A stretch of DNA of 64,000 nucleotides from Anticarsia gemmatalis (GCF_050436995.1 NC_134766.1:9610001-9674000); one strand, 5' to 3'. Shown: positions 37,774-49,793, numbered from the stretch's first letter. Made by a program: numbers and translations. The notes: generated from the letters alone by a model not told the origin.

Positions 37774-38244
37774 ATGCCATCAAAAACATTCTGTAAAAAC
37801 CTCAAGTCTCGCCGTAAAAAGTTGTGAGATCTATATAATACCAAGTCGATTAATCTATTTAGTCTCTACTTAAAGGACCTTCTGTCTTAAGTTATTACGT
37901 ATGTTATTATCATGCCAATTTAAAAAAAATACCTATAAAACAAATAGACCGACCTGGCCATCGCATGATTTGATTATTAGTATGTATCACACTACACAGC
38001 ACGACGAGAAGTTAATGCTCCTGAAATGTTAATGGCGAATTTGTGTTTTCTTGTGATGACCAAGTCGATCTATTTGTTTTAAAGGTATTTTTTTTTAAAT
38101 TGGCATGATAATAACATACGTAATAACTTAAGACAGAAGGTCCTTTAAGTAGAGACTAAATAGATTAATCGACTTGGTATTATATAGATCTCACAACTTT
38201 TTACGGCGAGACTTGAGGTTTTTACAGAATGTTTTTGATGGCAT
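37774..38244. repeat. 190-bp near-perfect inverted repeat with 92-bp loop
   Basis: Arm 1 is 37774-37962 and arm 2 is 38055-38244. The outer 150 or so bases are identical in reverse complement. Next to the loop there is one extra base in an A/T run and four substitutions. The sequence is non-coding and of no recognised transposon family. It lies about 540 bp upstream of the DPP-like exon in gene sense and would form a long hairpin in the pre-mRNA. No target duplication is seen. Confidence 0.95.
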
Positions 38245-38639
38245 CTCACTTCTTTTTGTAGAGCGAATAGAGCAAACATAAGTTCAATTTGTATGGAAAG
38301 CCGTATTTTTTTCATAACTCAACATATTTTCCTATGGGAATGTTGTTCAGTTTCATGGGCTAAACACCCTTACCCACCCTATACCCCCTCCCGTTATGTC
38401 TCATATAGTAGATACATATTTACACCTATTTATTTTATTTTCTACTGTAATAATAATTCATTAACTGCAAATGTAACCTTGTAATCTTATACATTTATAT
38501 GGGATTACAAAGTTATTGTTGCAGTTAGTGTATTTAGAAAACTTGACCGAAATTACAAAATATTGAATTTTTCCCATGACTAAGACACTAAACCCTATTT
38601 GTATTCTAAATTTTAAGCTTCTAAGTCTGCTAGAAGTAC

Positions 38640-38965
38640 CTTAGACTTTTGATGATCGGTGAGTCAGTGAGTCAGTGAATCAGTGAGTGACAAAATTCAA
38701 AATTTTAACAAGTTGTCATTCTTAAACTACTGGTTCAAATTGGCTGAAATTTTAAATATACCGTGTTTATACAATGACTGATAAGTTGCTGAAAATCCAG
38801 GCTTCTTGTTTTATCCACTACGAAATTATAGGGGTGTCAAAAATAGCCCGAATTGCTTCGAGAAAAGGATGTTACGGCCGTGCCACTTTTTTTTTGCTCG
38901 ACTTGCGGGGGCACTTCCGTGCCCCCAGATACCCTGTCGCAGCAAGCAGTGCCGTCTAAACTTAG
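38640..38965 (+). mobile_element. Probable Helitron-like remnant with TCAGTGAG microsatellite and strong GC hairpin
   Basis: It contains tandem GTGAGTCA-type units (38659-38690), an AACTACTGGTTCAAATTGGC motif like the internal part of other copies, and a perfect hairpin GGGGGCAC-TTCC-GTGCCCCC around 38907-38926. No clear CTAG end was found. Confidence 0.5.
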
Positions 38966-40243
38966 GGCATTTACCTTTTACAAAATATCGATTTCGAAAG
39001 GATTGAGGTTGTAAAATTGTGATTGCAAACATGAATTTTACTAATAGCATTTAATTCCTGAGTGTCCCAAACAAAACCTGGTTCGAGAGAAGACCTTTGC
39101 CCAGCAACGGAGACTGGCTGACTGACTTGGGACAGTCATGGGTTAAACAACAAATATAGAACGAAAGTTTATAAGTAGTGTGTCCGATACGACTACAAAA
39201 AAAAATACTGATCCTAAAAATGTCCTATAAAATATCTGCGCCGCCCGATCAGTTTTTCACTGATATGTATTTAATACCTCAAATGCTAAGTGATAATTAT
39301 GTGGAACTGTTACTCAACGCTACTATACTGCTAAACCCTACTTATTGACCCGAATCTCGTAAGAATACCTAAGTCATAAACATTATAATAAGTAGTAGTT
39401 ATAATAAGAAACTAGCCCACCCTTACCTACGAGTGATATATCTCCCTTTTTATTCGATAACTTCTGGCCAATCAATATTTGCGTGGAGCCTGAACAAACA
39501 AAACTTTGCCAAAGAAAATATTGGCAAAGATCCGTAAGATATGAGGGTGGAATAATAATCTTTGGTGTAAGAACTGGCTATTGAGTCAACAATCATAATT
39601 TGAGGTCAATGCCCCAAATTTTCTAGTGTCGAAAACGTTAGGTACTTTAGAAGTTTCGTGTTGCTAGATTATTATCTATCTATACTGTTTAGCAATATTT
39701 TAAGCATAAACGTTTGTAAGGACGTCCAATTGTTACATTTGTGTAGACGCATGTTAGTTTTTTTACGCAGAAACAACTAAACTGTTTTTGATGAAATTCG
39801 GCACAAAAATAGTAAATAAACTTTAATCAACTTTATATCATTTCACGTGGTTCAGGTCGGAAACAGAAATTCGTTTAGGTTTAGGTACTGTATCGGTATT
39901 AATGTGATCATGCATTTTACATTGAGTTGCTTGCGTCAATGCAATTAAGCATTCATCTCTTACAAGTGATCGAGCGTTCAAAACTTTGGCAATGAACTAA
40001 GTTTCTAAGTTACACATGCATTAAAAATAATTAGCCCTCGCTTTAGCAATGATAGAAAACTTACTAGCGATACTTTTAAATTGCTTAAACTAGTTCTTGA
40101 ATGAAAGTTAAGCCTGAAATTCACTTGGATGGCGTGGGGAATTTAAACCCCAACACCTTTTTTCGTGAGGAGACCCTTACTCTAGCAATGCGTCAGGAAT
40201 ATATTTATAATGAAATGTTTATGTCTCTATACATATGCATACG

Positions 40244-40395
40244 TGCATAAAATCACGTCTTTTTCCCAAAGGGATAGGCAGAGCTCAAACAACGCCACTT
40301 GGTACGATCCTTACTAACTTCTCTTGCCTATACAACCATACATATTGTCATACAGGACCGTCGGTTACGAGTACTACACACCTGACCTACCGCAT
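40244..40395 (+). repeat. Dispersed repeat (family F)
   Basis: AAAATCACGTCTTTTTCCCA, AACAACGCCACTTGGTACGA and GACCGTCGGTTACGAGTACT. A diverged copy lies at 7798-7945 (GCCTCTTGGTACAATTCTTG, GGTCTGTCGATTACAAACAC). Confidence 0.7.
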
Positions 40396-40447
40396 AACAG
40401 TATGATAGTAAATAATTTCTAAATTCAACGAGGTCGCTAGCAAAGCC

Positions 40448-40630
40448 GGCAATATTTTCATTAAGCGCTAATTATCCGGACATTCCCCTATAATATACAA
40501 CAATGTAGTTTGATCCTAGCTCATTACCCGGACAAGTAATACCCGGGTTGATACGTGACGTCACTAATTACACCCGGTTCTCTAACCGGGTCATCGATTA
40601 CACCCGGACAATTTTGACCGGGTCTCGTGG
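40448..40630. repeat. CCGG motif cluster
   Basis: Within about 180 bp there are ATTATCCGGAC, ATTACCCGGAC, ATACCCGGGTTG, ACACCCGGTT, TAACCGGGTC, ACACCCGGAC and GACCGGGTC, plus TGACGTCA at 40557. The density is far above the AT-rich background. No gene. Confidence 0.7.
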
Positions 40631-41214
40631 TATGAAATGAATATCAAAGCGTATTCAGAATTTACAGGTTTAATTTGTATTATTAGAAATGTGGCAATAA
40701 ATTTACACCGGTTCATTATTATAACTAACAATTTGATTATTGTTTGAAATAGCTTTGGTAGTAGAGTGGCTGTGTTAAGTCAGTTCTGATTACGAGGATT
40801 AATTCCTGTGTGAAATTCCACCGTATTGAAAGTGTTAAAGACGCATTTTCATATCAATCGAGCAGGACAGTAATATGTCTAAATAATATAATTTAGGGAG
40901 AAAAAATAGACCTCAAGGATGTCGAACAAAAAATTTGCAAGAATATTATCTAACCTCTACAAATTATGTTAATTATTGTTAATTGTGCTTAATTATTCAT
41001 GCGATTATTTTATATTTTTCAAAAATAATAGACAGTGTACTCTGTAATCTGCTATATTGACACTAGGCTGATCGTTAAATCTAGAATAAACGAATTAAAT
41101 AAGTCTTAAAATAAACAGGTTAAACTAGGTTTAAGTTATGATCAGAATCCGCACACATTCCTAGAACTATGAAAGTTTGAGATCGCTAACGGATTAGTTT
41201 CACTTATAACTCCG

Positions 41215-41250
41215 TAACCGGATAACGGGAATTACCCGGAATTCAATCTA
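41215..41250. repeat. Small CCGG motif group
   Basis: TAACCGGATAACGGG and AATTACCCGGAATTC lie within 36 bp and match the motif types of the larger clusters on both sides. Confidence 0.5.
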
Positions 41251-41526
41251 TTTTCAATGATCCATTACCAAACTTCTGTGAGACGGCTAATGGAATTTAA
41301 TATGTATGAACAATGGAGGGCTAGTAATATTATTTATGCAATCTTTTGTTTTTTTTTTCATCTTGACAGGGCAGTCAGGCAAATTTTGACTACTTTTGTA
41401 GCATGGGTAGTGTTGTGTGCGGCTGCCAATAGTAATGTCACGACCACTACCCATTTCGAGTAAAATACTTTTGATTTTATTCCATAACTATATCATTCTC
41501 AATATCGGATTAGAGCTTTTGTTCCC

Positions 41527-41561
41527 AGCATACTAAGGCCATTAGATGGCCTTAGTATGCT
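41527..41561. repeat. Perfect 16-bp hairpin
   Basis: AGCATACTAAGGCCAT, a 3-base loop (TAG) and its exact complement. No flanking transposon features were seen. Confidence 0.9.
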
Positions 41562-42247
41562 AGTTATGTACCACATCTTCATGCATAGAGTTTAAATAAA
41601 AAAATATTCTCTACAAAGGTGTAACATTTGTGTGTAGGCTTTCTCAGCTCTAACTAGCCACCTTCCCTGTGGGAAAACTGTGAGTCGAGTATCTAATGAG
41701 GCACATCAGAGCTGTGTCACTTCCGGCTACCGTTGCGACTTTTGAAGTCAACATTAGGTGAAAAGACTGCACGTGTCGTCATGGTATCTTGATGTTATAT
41801 TTGTGATCCTAGTCAGTTTTTGTAGTCGTAGATAAGTTTTAAATTTGTAGAAATTGACAAACAAATTATATTTTGATAATCATCTGATAACATTAATTTA
41901 TCCTCCATTCCTATCCATATCAATAAAAAAATAACCTATACAGCACGGTACTCCTTTCTTCATAAAATATATATTAGGTGTACCTTAAGCTTATCATATT
42001 AGCCAAGTAATGTATGAATGCTTGTTTCTCAAAAAATACATAACAGAAAGCTCTCAGACTTCATCAATATATTTTCTCCGAACACTGCCAAGTGTCAATT
42101 CAGCCAGTGACCTCACGACCAAAAATAATCACCCAGCTTAGTGATACAAATGTCCACACTTTCTTAACACACTGCTGGCGTGTCCGTCATTCATTTGTGG
42201 TCAAACCCCAGGCTACATTTATCACTGCTTAGTATTCCGGTCCGGTT

Positions 42248-42972
42248 CTTCACGTCACTACCCTGACCAATTAGTGGCCCGGATAACCGCACTGCCGTCC
42301 GGATATACCCGGGTATACGTGATTTTGCACTTGTAATTATTGAGGACATTGAAATAAAAATTGTATAATATTTTAGCATCATATCTTTAAAGTATTTTTA
42401 AAGAATATTACTAGTAGATATTGTTTTCATGTGATTATTATTCAGTTACAGCCACTATTATATACTGAAAGCTATTAATAAAAGCTATAATTATCGTGTT
42501 TTTATTTTCTGTTTGATTATGACTAACTTTTATTAAAATTTACATTGCCAATATGTTTTGTTGCCCGTATGTACCCAAATGCCTTTGTGATAGCGTTTTG
42601 GTTGCTTCAAGAGAATTGGTAGAGCCTAATATTGGGCAGTTTAAAATATAGGACTTCAATAACTTAAAGGATTTTTACACTTCAAAAGTACAAACGATAC
42701 AAATGTCAAGCTCTTTCATACTGGAACTAAGGGACCTATTTTATTATTAAACCTTAAATATATAAACGAAATACATAAAAAACATACGTAGTTTTAATTT
42801 TCTCTTTGAGCTTAAAAAACCACGTGTAAAATTACATCCACAAAATTATTCAACACTCAAAAGTAAAGTATAATTTTACCCGGTCAAAGCCGGTGCAAAA
42901 CATGATAAATCCGGATAATACTGCGTGCGGTTTATCCGGAATCGTCCGGACTAATTGGTCAGTCCGGGTGTG
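42248..42972. mobile_element. Probable inverted-repeat element with CCGG-rich ends
   Basis: The left end (TTCACGTCACTACCCTGACC, AATTAGTGGCCCGGATAACC) is matched in reverse complement by the right end (GGTTTATCCGGAATCGTCCG, GACTAATTGGTCAGTCCGGG, TGTGACGTGAC) over about 55 bp with gaps. Both arms are followed inwards by more CCGG motifs, and the centre is AT-rich. No target duplication was found, so the exact ends are uncertain. Confidence 0.6.
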
Positions 42973-43530
42973 ACGTGACAAACACTTTATGCCGTGAATG
43001 TTCGCCGCAAATAAAACTGGAGGGAATACTCCATCTATGTATGTATGTGCATTGAAATGGACTTCATCATTGGCGGAATTAATGATTTATTTTGATGTTT
43101 ATAAACCTATGTATGTTATAAATGATTGCAGCGATATTTGATTTTAGCAATCGCTTCCTACGTGTGATTGAGGGTTCCAACTGTTAAATATGATGTTGTG
43201 TAAAGTGACTTGCTTTAATAGTGAATGACAATATAGTGGAAATATATTCTGGTTGTGTAAAGTTTCAGCGCTTGGCTATCATAGTGGACTCGAAGCCAAC
43301 CTTAACTTTTTCATGGCGGTTTAAGCAGTTGTAAAAATCTTTCTCTTTTGTCACAAATACTAAATGCTTTCTGTAGAAAAGAAAAGTAGAATCCGGAATT
43401 CCAATAATTTCCAGGAAGGCAGAAGTAAAGCCACTTTTCACAAAAACCTCACCCATTTCAATTGAATTAAACATTATGTCAGTCTGCACTCATTTGACTG
43501 GGATAGAATCAATCTTTATGTTCTATCTAT

Positions 43531-43750
43531 CCATCGTATGGTTAGTGGTCAACCTAATGTCAAAGTTGTTCAAGCCGCCCGAAAGGCCTTTGACATGGCT
43601 TTTAACCGACTTTTTACGTGCCTTCCGAAGCATGGAGACGCTCAGTTCAAATATCACTATGCGGTCACCCATCCATAGAATGACTGCGCCAAGGGTTGCT
43701 TAACCCTCAGATCGTTTACCGACCGGTGAGCGCAACTGGCTATGAGCGCC
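43531..43750 (-). repeat. 5S-rRNA-derived SINE, near full length
   Basis: Minus-strand copy starting GGCGCTCATAGCCAGTTGCG, with the 5S-like box A (GGGTTAAGCAACCC) and box C (GGATGGGTGACCGC), and ending GACCACTAACCATACGATGG. An internal stretch present in the 2 kb and 50 kb copies is missing here. Confidence 0.8.
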
Positions 43751-44674
43751 TATGTTTTTTATGTTAAAGGAAAGGTATACAATAATCAAAGGTTCGAATT
43801 TATGTTTCAATATCTTTGTAAAACATCGAAAATACTCTTCAATTTATTGCTCTACATTTGACAGCTGACTCTTACCAAAACACGACCGGCATTAGCAAAC
43901 GTCCGTCAAGCTTCCCAACATGACCAAAAGTCGTCCAGTACCATTCCGAATGAGAAATTCCCAGCCTTCTAGCCTACTGGACATTTTCACTTGGACATAC
44001 CGTCGTGCGCTTGAAGTAGTGACGTGGCCGTGTGACGTCACCGTTCAAGTTGACATGTGAAGCGTGACAGTTTGATAGAGGCTCAGCTCCTGTCAAAATG
44101 TCTATGTGTTTTGAAGGATTTTGCTTTGGGAAATGTAGGTCGTGGTTGTGTATGGAATAAAACGTTAGTAAATTGATCGCAATTTGTCTTTAAGAGATTT
44201 TTAGATTTTAAGACGATAAAAAATAATGAGTTCAAGACAATGTTGAAAATATCTTGCTTCTATACTACCTATATTCCTATACCTGTATACCTTGTATAAC
44301 AAATGTTTTAAAGTTTCTAGAAATGTTTCTACCAAAGGGTAAATTGAAAAAATGCAAGTTTATCAACGTGCAGTTGATTTACCCATAAGTCCTTAACCAA
44401 CATGCCGCAGTTATTATAACAACTTAAGCAACAAAAATAAGTCCAAAAATAAAAAACAAGGAAGGAATTTTGCAAGTTCTTTATATTATCCTCAATTTGA
44501 CGTTCAAGGTAAACATTTTCCCGTGTTAACTGAGGCAGGAAACAGGGTAAGAAACGTAACATACCATAAAACATTCAGTGGGCAGAATACCATAGCTAAA
44601 CGAAACTCACTAACTGACAGTTCGCTGCTCAATTTACCAAATAACTTCAACTTTTGTTAATATATCCGTTTCAG

Positions 44675-44760
44675 CAAATCGACGTGGAATCAAGCCAAGT
44701 AATGACAATGTAAAGTTCTGCAGTCTACATTTTGAAACGTACATTTCAATTTTTTTTAGT
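44675..44760 (+). pseudogene. THAP-type zinc-finger fragment
   Basis: After a CCGTTTCAG acceptor-like site the plus strand reads NRRGIKPSNDNVKFCSLHFE, followed by T-Y-I and a stop soon after. CSLHF with C-x2-H (44719 and 44728) resembles the second half of a THAP domain, as found in P-element-type transposases and host THAP proteins. The N-terminal C-x-C half is not seen. Short, low certainty. Confidence 0.35.
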
Positions 44761-45317
44761 TAATTTTTATAGTAGGTATCGAAGTTCAAAATAATCGATA
44801 ACATGATATTGATGACGACCAATTTGAGTGTAGATAAAAAAGTGATAAAATAACAAACTATTTTAAATTAGGTAGCTGCTCAAGCAACTATATTATATCT
44901 ATGGTGTAGCTCTACATAACTACAATAGTTCTATGTTATGTGATGGGCTCAAAGCATAACTCCTTCTTCGATCAGAAGGAAGCCATTGCTAAACAGTGGG
45001 GCTGGTAAAAATGTAGCACATAACTGCTAGAAATAGTCCATTCTTATACATAAATAAAGTTATCAAAAGTATCATGATACACAGAAGTATGCCATATTCA
45101 ACCGTCCATTTATTTCCCAATACAACTTAACCAAAATAAACCATATTCGAACCTTACCAAAAATAGCACCAAATGATAAAAACATATCTATTCCCTTTCA
45201 ACTCAAAAGGGGCAACTTCACGACGTATTTGAAACGAGGGTCAGACAGAAATTGACGGGTGTCTTAGTTCACAGTGATGTGTATCATTTCATGCTTGCCA
45301 GCTTTTGTCGGATAACC

Positions 45318-45362
45318 GGCTATTCAATATTCAACCCGGTTATCTTGCCGGTTATCCCGGAT
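45318..45362. repeat. CCGG motif cluster with internal palindrome
   Basis: GGATAACCGGC, CCCGGTTATC, GCCGGTTATCC and CCCGGATA occur in 45 bp. The GGATAACCGGC and GCCGGTTATCC units are exact reverse complements and can pair. Confidence 0.6.
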
Positions 45363-45684
45363 ATAATAGAGTGATGTATCTTTTGTGCTGAGATTTTTAG
45401 TGATCTGATATAGATGGTATAAAAAGCTACAGTATTATTTTTTTACATAATTTCGCGCTTCTAATACTCATAGGTGTTAAAAGGAAATAAAAACTACTCA
45501 ATTTTTATTTACCTGGGAATCTAACTCTAGAATTATTAATCAGAGATTTTAAACTCCGGTGCCAACCGTTAAAAGTTTCATGCACACTTGGCTCATTTTT
45601 AATTAAACTGACCATGGTGAAATCTCGGCCAGAGCAACATAAGTATATTGCTTTTAGTATCTGTGGCTTAAACGACTCATGTCA

Positions 45685-45863
45685 CGATCATTCCAGAGAT
45701 GGATGACCGCTTAGTGGTATTTGAACTGGGCGTCTCCGTGCTTTGGAGGGAACGTAAAAAGTCGGTCCTGGTTATTGATTATCAAGATAACAGTCGTAAG
45801 GTCAAAGGCTCTTTAGGCGACTTGAACAACTTTGACACTAGGTTGACCACTAACCATACGATA
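45685..45863 (+). repeat. 5S-rRNA-derived SINE, 5'-truncated
   Basis: The copy starts inside the head (GATCATTCCAGAGATGGATG) and keeps the whole 3' half to CACTAACCATACGAT. It lacks box A, consistent with 5' truncation by retrotransposition. Confidence 0.8.
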
Positions 45864-46529
45864 AAAAAGGTTTTAATGCTTACGATATCAGAAATAAATC
45901 CATCAACCAATATCAGTTAAAAAATCACTTAAAACGTAATCGAATACCACTCGACGCGATAATTTCACTCAACATGTCGATGGTGAATGTAAATTACACA
46001 TTCATCGGTCATTATGACTCATTCATTCTTTAGCGAATGAGCACAAAAATTAACTCAATCTCAGTTCATTAATCATTCATTTAACGAGGTAATGGCAGAC
46101 AGAAGAGTGGAGAACAAGCTTCAAACTTTTATTTTATGAGTTACTTTCAAGATTTTCCTTTAAAAGTTTTAGGATTAATTTATAATGTTACGGTAATCTT
46201 TTTTTAGTTACTTGAATCTTAGGTGGTGGTTAAAAGTGTTTGATCTATCTGCCATTTGGTAATAATCAACCAAACGGCTCTTTTCCCTTTTTATCAATAA
46301 ATAACAAATAGACAATAAACAGCGACCGAATGGTTTAAGTTAGAACCTGCCACGCAATTGGTCGGAAGTTTATAACCGAGGCATCAGACTTATGACTTTT
46401 CTAAGTTATGTGTATTTTAGTAATCATTATTACTTGTCCCAACGGTGAAAGAAAGTTCTTTAGAACATAGACATAGACACTGCTTACCTTCAAGAACAAA
46501 GGTATGCAAAGTCGGAAAAGGTATGCCAC

Positions 46530-46625
46530 CCGCACTTGGGTTTCATGGTGGACTCAAGACCTAACCCCTCTCTCATTCCGGGACAAGAACCTGGCCCATC
46601 CCTGGAACATTAATCGGTTAAATTT
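46530..46625 (+). repeat. Dispersed repeat (family E)
   Basis: GGTGGACTCAAGACCTAACC, CTCTCTCATTCCGGGACAAG and GAACATTAATCGGTTAAA, matching the 22.3 and 56.3 kb copies. Confidence 0.7.
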
Positions 46626-46920
46626 TATTATGGTTTAACCGTCTGAAAAGTTTAAGAGCCACGTGCACTAAAGCAAGCAAGCGTATATTTTCCCTTCACA
46701 TAAGCCTGTCCTCGGTAATTATTAACTCATGTGGTAATAGTCGGCTCAATTAATATTGTCCGTTCATCAAGCGATGCGTTGTCAACACACAGTGACTGTT
46801 TACCAAACCGTTATTAAAATTCAATGTTATTCATACCCGGTGTTAATGTGCTGTTTGTATTATTAATGGGTATTTTTATCGAAGAAGCAGGATCTATAAT
46901 AATTTATTCGTATATGAACT

Positions 46921-47205
46921 TTAGTGCCCGACCGAAACCGAAACCGAAACTTCATTACAAGGATAATTTTTTGAGGGAAAATAAAAAATATCGCTTATCG
47001 CTTTTATAATCAATCAATTTAAGACAAATGGATAGGAGTCATTAATTCAACGCGCCGATGGTCGATTAAGCTCGAAATCTCCCGAATGCACTTTCGGTTT
47101 CGGCCGTAGTCTCGGCAGTTTTGTTGTCGAAAACGAAACTAAACCGAAATTTGAGTTTGAATTGAGTTTCGGCCGTTAAAAAACCGAACATTCGGTCGGA
47201 CACTA
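46921..47205. mobile_element. hAT-type MITE with 8-bp target duplication
   Basis: The ends TAGTGCCCGACCGAA and the complement of TTCGGTCGGACACTA form inverted repeats. Perfect 8-bp duplications ATGAACTT flank it (46913-46920 and 47206-47213), the hallmark of hAT elements. The 285-bp interior carries repeated CCGAAAC / GTTTCGG motifs that may be transposase-binding subterminal repeats. No transposase. Confidence 0.9.
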
Positions 47206-47557
47206 ATGAACTTACATTACTTACGTAACATCACACCTGTTATATGATAAGAAGGTTCTGATAGAGGTCTTTGAATACACCCGCGTTTCACTTATTGCAA
47301 TGTAAGTCTCTTGTAATAAAGAGCAAGCCTATTACTATATTGTTATGCCAGCTACGTTAATTATCTTAAAGTGAAAATTGAGAATAATTCGATATGAATT
47401 ACAAAAACCAAATAACATATCACCTGACCAAGAATAGAAGTCAAGACCTCGTAATCTGTATCTACCGCTTGGATTACAGCGACGGTCAGTAAAGTACGAA
47501 AAATAAAAGATTTTAAGAAATCTTATACATACAACAAGTTATGTTACAACAACCTTT

Positions 47558-47825
47558 TAACTGCACGTTTGGCGCAGTGGTTTAAGCGGTCACCTCGCCG
47601 CTGCAACCGTCGCCGCGTGTGGTGGGTTTGAATCCCACCCGGGACAAATCTTTGTGTGATGAGCCAAGTATTTGTTCTGAGCCTGGATGTTAATGTATCT
47701 ATATAAGTATGTATTTAGAAGTATATAAGTATGTTTATCAGTTATTTGGTTACCATAGTACAAGCTCTGCTTAGTTTGGAATCAAATGGCCGTGTGTGAG
47801 TTGTCCCAAAATATTTATTATTATT
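47558..47825 (+). repeat. tRNA-derived SINE (family A), full length
   Basis: The best copy: box A (TTTGGCGCAGTGGTTTAAGC), box B (GGGTTTGAATCCCACC), body with TGTGTGATGAGCC, 3' motif TTGGTTACCATAGTACAAGC and a TTATTA-type tail. Confidence 0.88.
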
Positions 47826-48769
47826 ATTTTCGTAACATATCAACGATATTATCTGTGTATGTTTTTCAAGTGCGTCTCTTCAAAGCGTTTCTATTTACGT
47901 CCGCACAATAAATTTTATTCGCCAATCTAATTAATCTTAATTTAAAAGACATTTTAGTATGAAAATTCCGCGCGAACGAAGTCTAGGTAAAATCCTAATC
48001 TGATATACAGCATGTGTTTTTATCAAGTGTGTTACAGGGTGTTCCCGACGCGTATTAACTACAGCTATTTGTCGCGGCTGCACTCGACATTACGTACGAG
48101 CCGCGATTAGTTTGCCTTACTTTGAGTTAGCGCTTGGATTATGAGCTTTTTGTTATGTGTAATAATGCTGTGATGTAATATGATGATATTTTATTGTAAG
48201 GATAGCTTAGGAAGATGAACGTATTGCATTTTTCTAACTTTTATGAGACAACAGGTAGAATCTAGCGTCAATATTGTTAAAGCGTCTTTTCGAAACGATG
48301 ATAATACATTTTGTTAGAGTGAAGATTGAAAAGTATTTTTTCTTGTGCGTTCATAAGTAGTCAAAATATGACATGTTAGCCAAATAAGCAAGCGTCTTTG
48401 AGATACGTCAGTATGACAAACTTGAAATTTTTCTTAGCAAGTTACTACATTATCAAGAGTTTGATATTTCAATCTTTTTCAGTTTTTTATACAAAAGTGG
48501 TCGATATCCGATAGAGGTGGAAATTCCCTTTCTGAAAAACAGTTTCAGATGAAGTCTTCAAGCTTAATTCAATTAAAATTCAAGATTAATTAATTAAAAT
48601 TCAAGATTAATTCTTTGAAAAAAGCACACTTGTAAAAAATAAAGTACATCGAAATGATCAGTACATGAGAGTTTCATGTAAATGCTTGTCGCGTCGTCGA
48701 CCCGATATCGTATCAAGTAATAAAATCGAATCTCTCGTTCATTCACCGCCATCAAATTGGCTATATTAA

Positions 48770-48926
48770 CTTAAAACGCCACGGTATGTGGCTACGACGA
48801 CACATAGATGTAAAAATGTGTTTTTACTTTTATGTGAAAACTGCTAGACCGATTTGGATAAAATATGGCCGAGTGATAGATCTTCTGTGGAAAAACATTC
48901 TTTTTTTCGAGGGTGTAAGCTAGTAT
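48770..48926 (+). mobile_element. Helitron-like remnant
   Basis: AAAACTGCTAGACCGATTTG and a GTGTAAGCTAGT end are typical, but the 5' end and terminal hairpin are decayed. Confidence 0.55.
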
Positions 48927-49793
48927 AGTATGAATTTAGGAATGCTGTAAGCACAATAGTACTTTGTGTTCGTTGTTTGTATGTTTGTAAAAGTTCTCTG
49001 TACGTCTCATCACAACACATTATTTCAGTGCGGTAGTTTTTTTAAACAAAGTAAAAGTTAAATAATTTAAAGTAAAAATAAGCAGATTTTTTTACAGAAG
49101 TAAGTACGTCGAGTTACCTCGTTTTCTGCTTTACCCCCGTAGATATAAGTTAGAAATATATGTTCTTAATAACAATTCTATATTATGTTAAAATTTGGTA
49201 CTTTTCAATACAACCCTTGTTTAGTCTGTCAATACGACAAGCCTGAAGGCTTTTATCAAACATTTCCAAAGTTTCCACATGCAAAGCCTTTGTAAAAACG
49301 ACAGGGGTATTGTGGGAGCAACCCCGGATGTTTTGTCCCTTTCATACGTGGGCAGAAGTGCGTAGGTGCGAAAGAGAGGGAATGATATTGAAATAGGTCA
49401 TTGTATGTGAAATTATTTTTGAGTTGTTGAATAAGATGAGTTTACGATCGATGATGTATGTATTGATAAGGTATTGAAGGGATGTGTGAATATGGTTCAA
49501 GCAAGAGTTGTATATGGACCAAATTATTTTCTTGGGCTATGATAATTCGTTTGGATATACATAATTACAGGATGTATATATTATTATATACATTATTGTA
49601 TACAGGATAGGTGAATGAATGGATCTTTTCAACTCGTTACTAAGTATCATAAATGTATAGTATAGGTGTAAATTAAACAGCTGGAAAACCGAAATAGAAT
49701 ATGCTAGTTTCAAATTTATCATATTAACTTGTACCTTAAGGAATAAATCGGTTTAGATAACATTTCGCAAAGTCATAGATGGCGCTGAACACT

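Noticed and set aside
43265..43489. 74-codon minus-strand frame
   Set aside because: No motif, no splice sites of note, and it lies next to a SINE; not supported.
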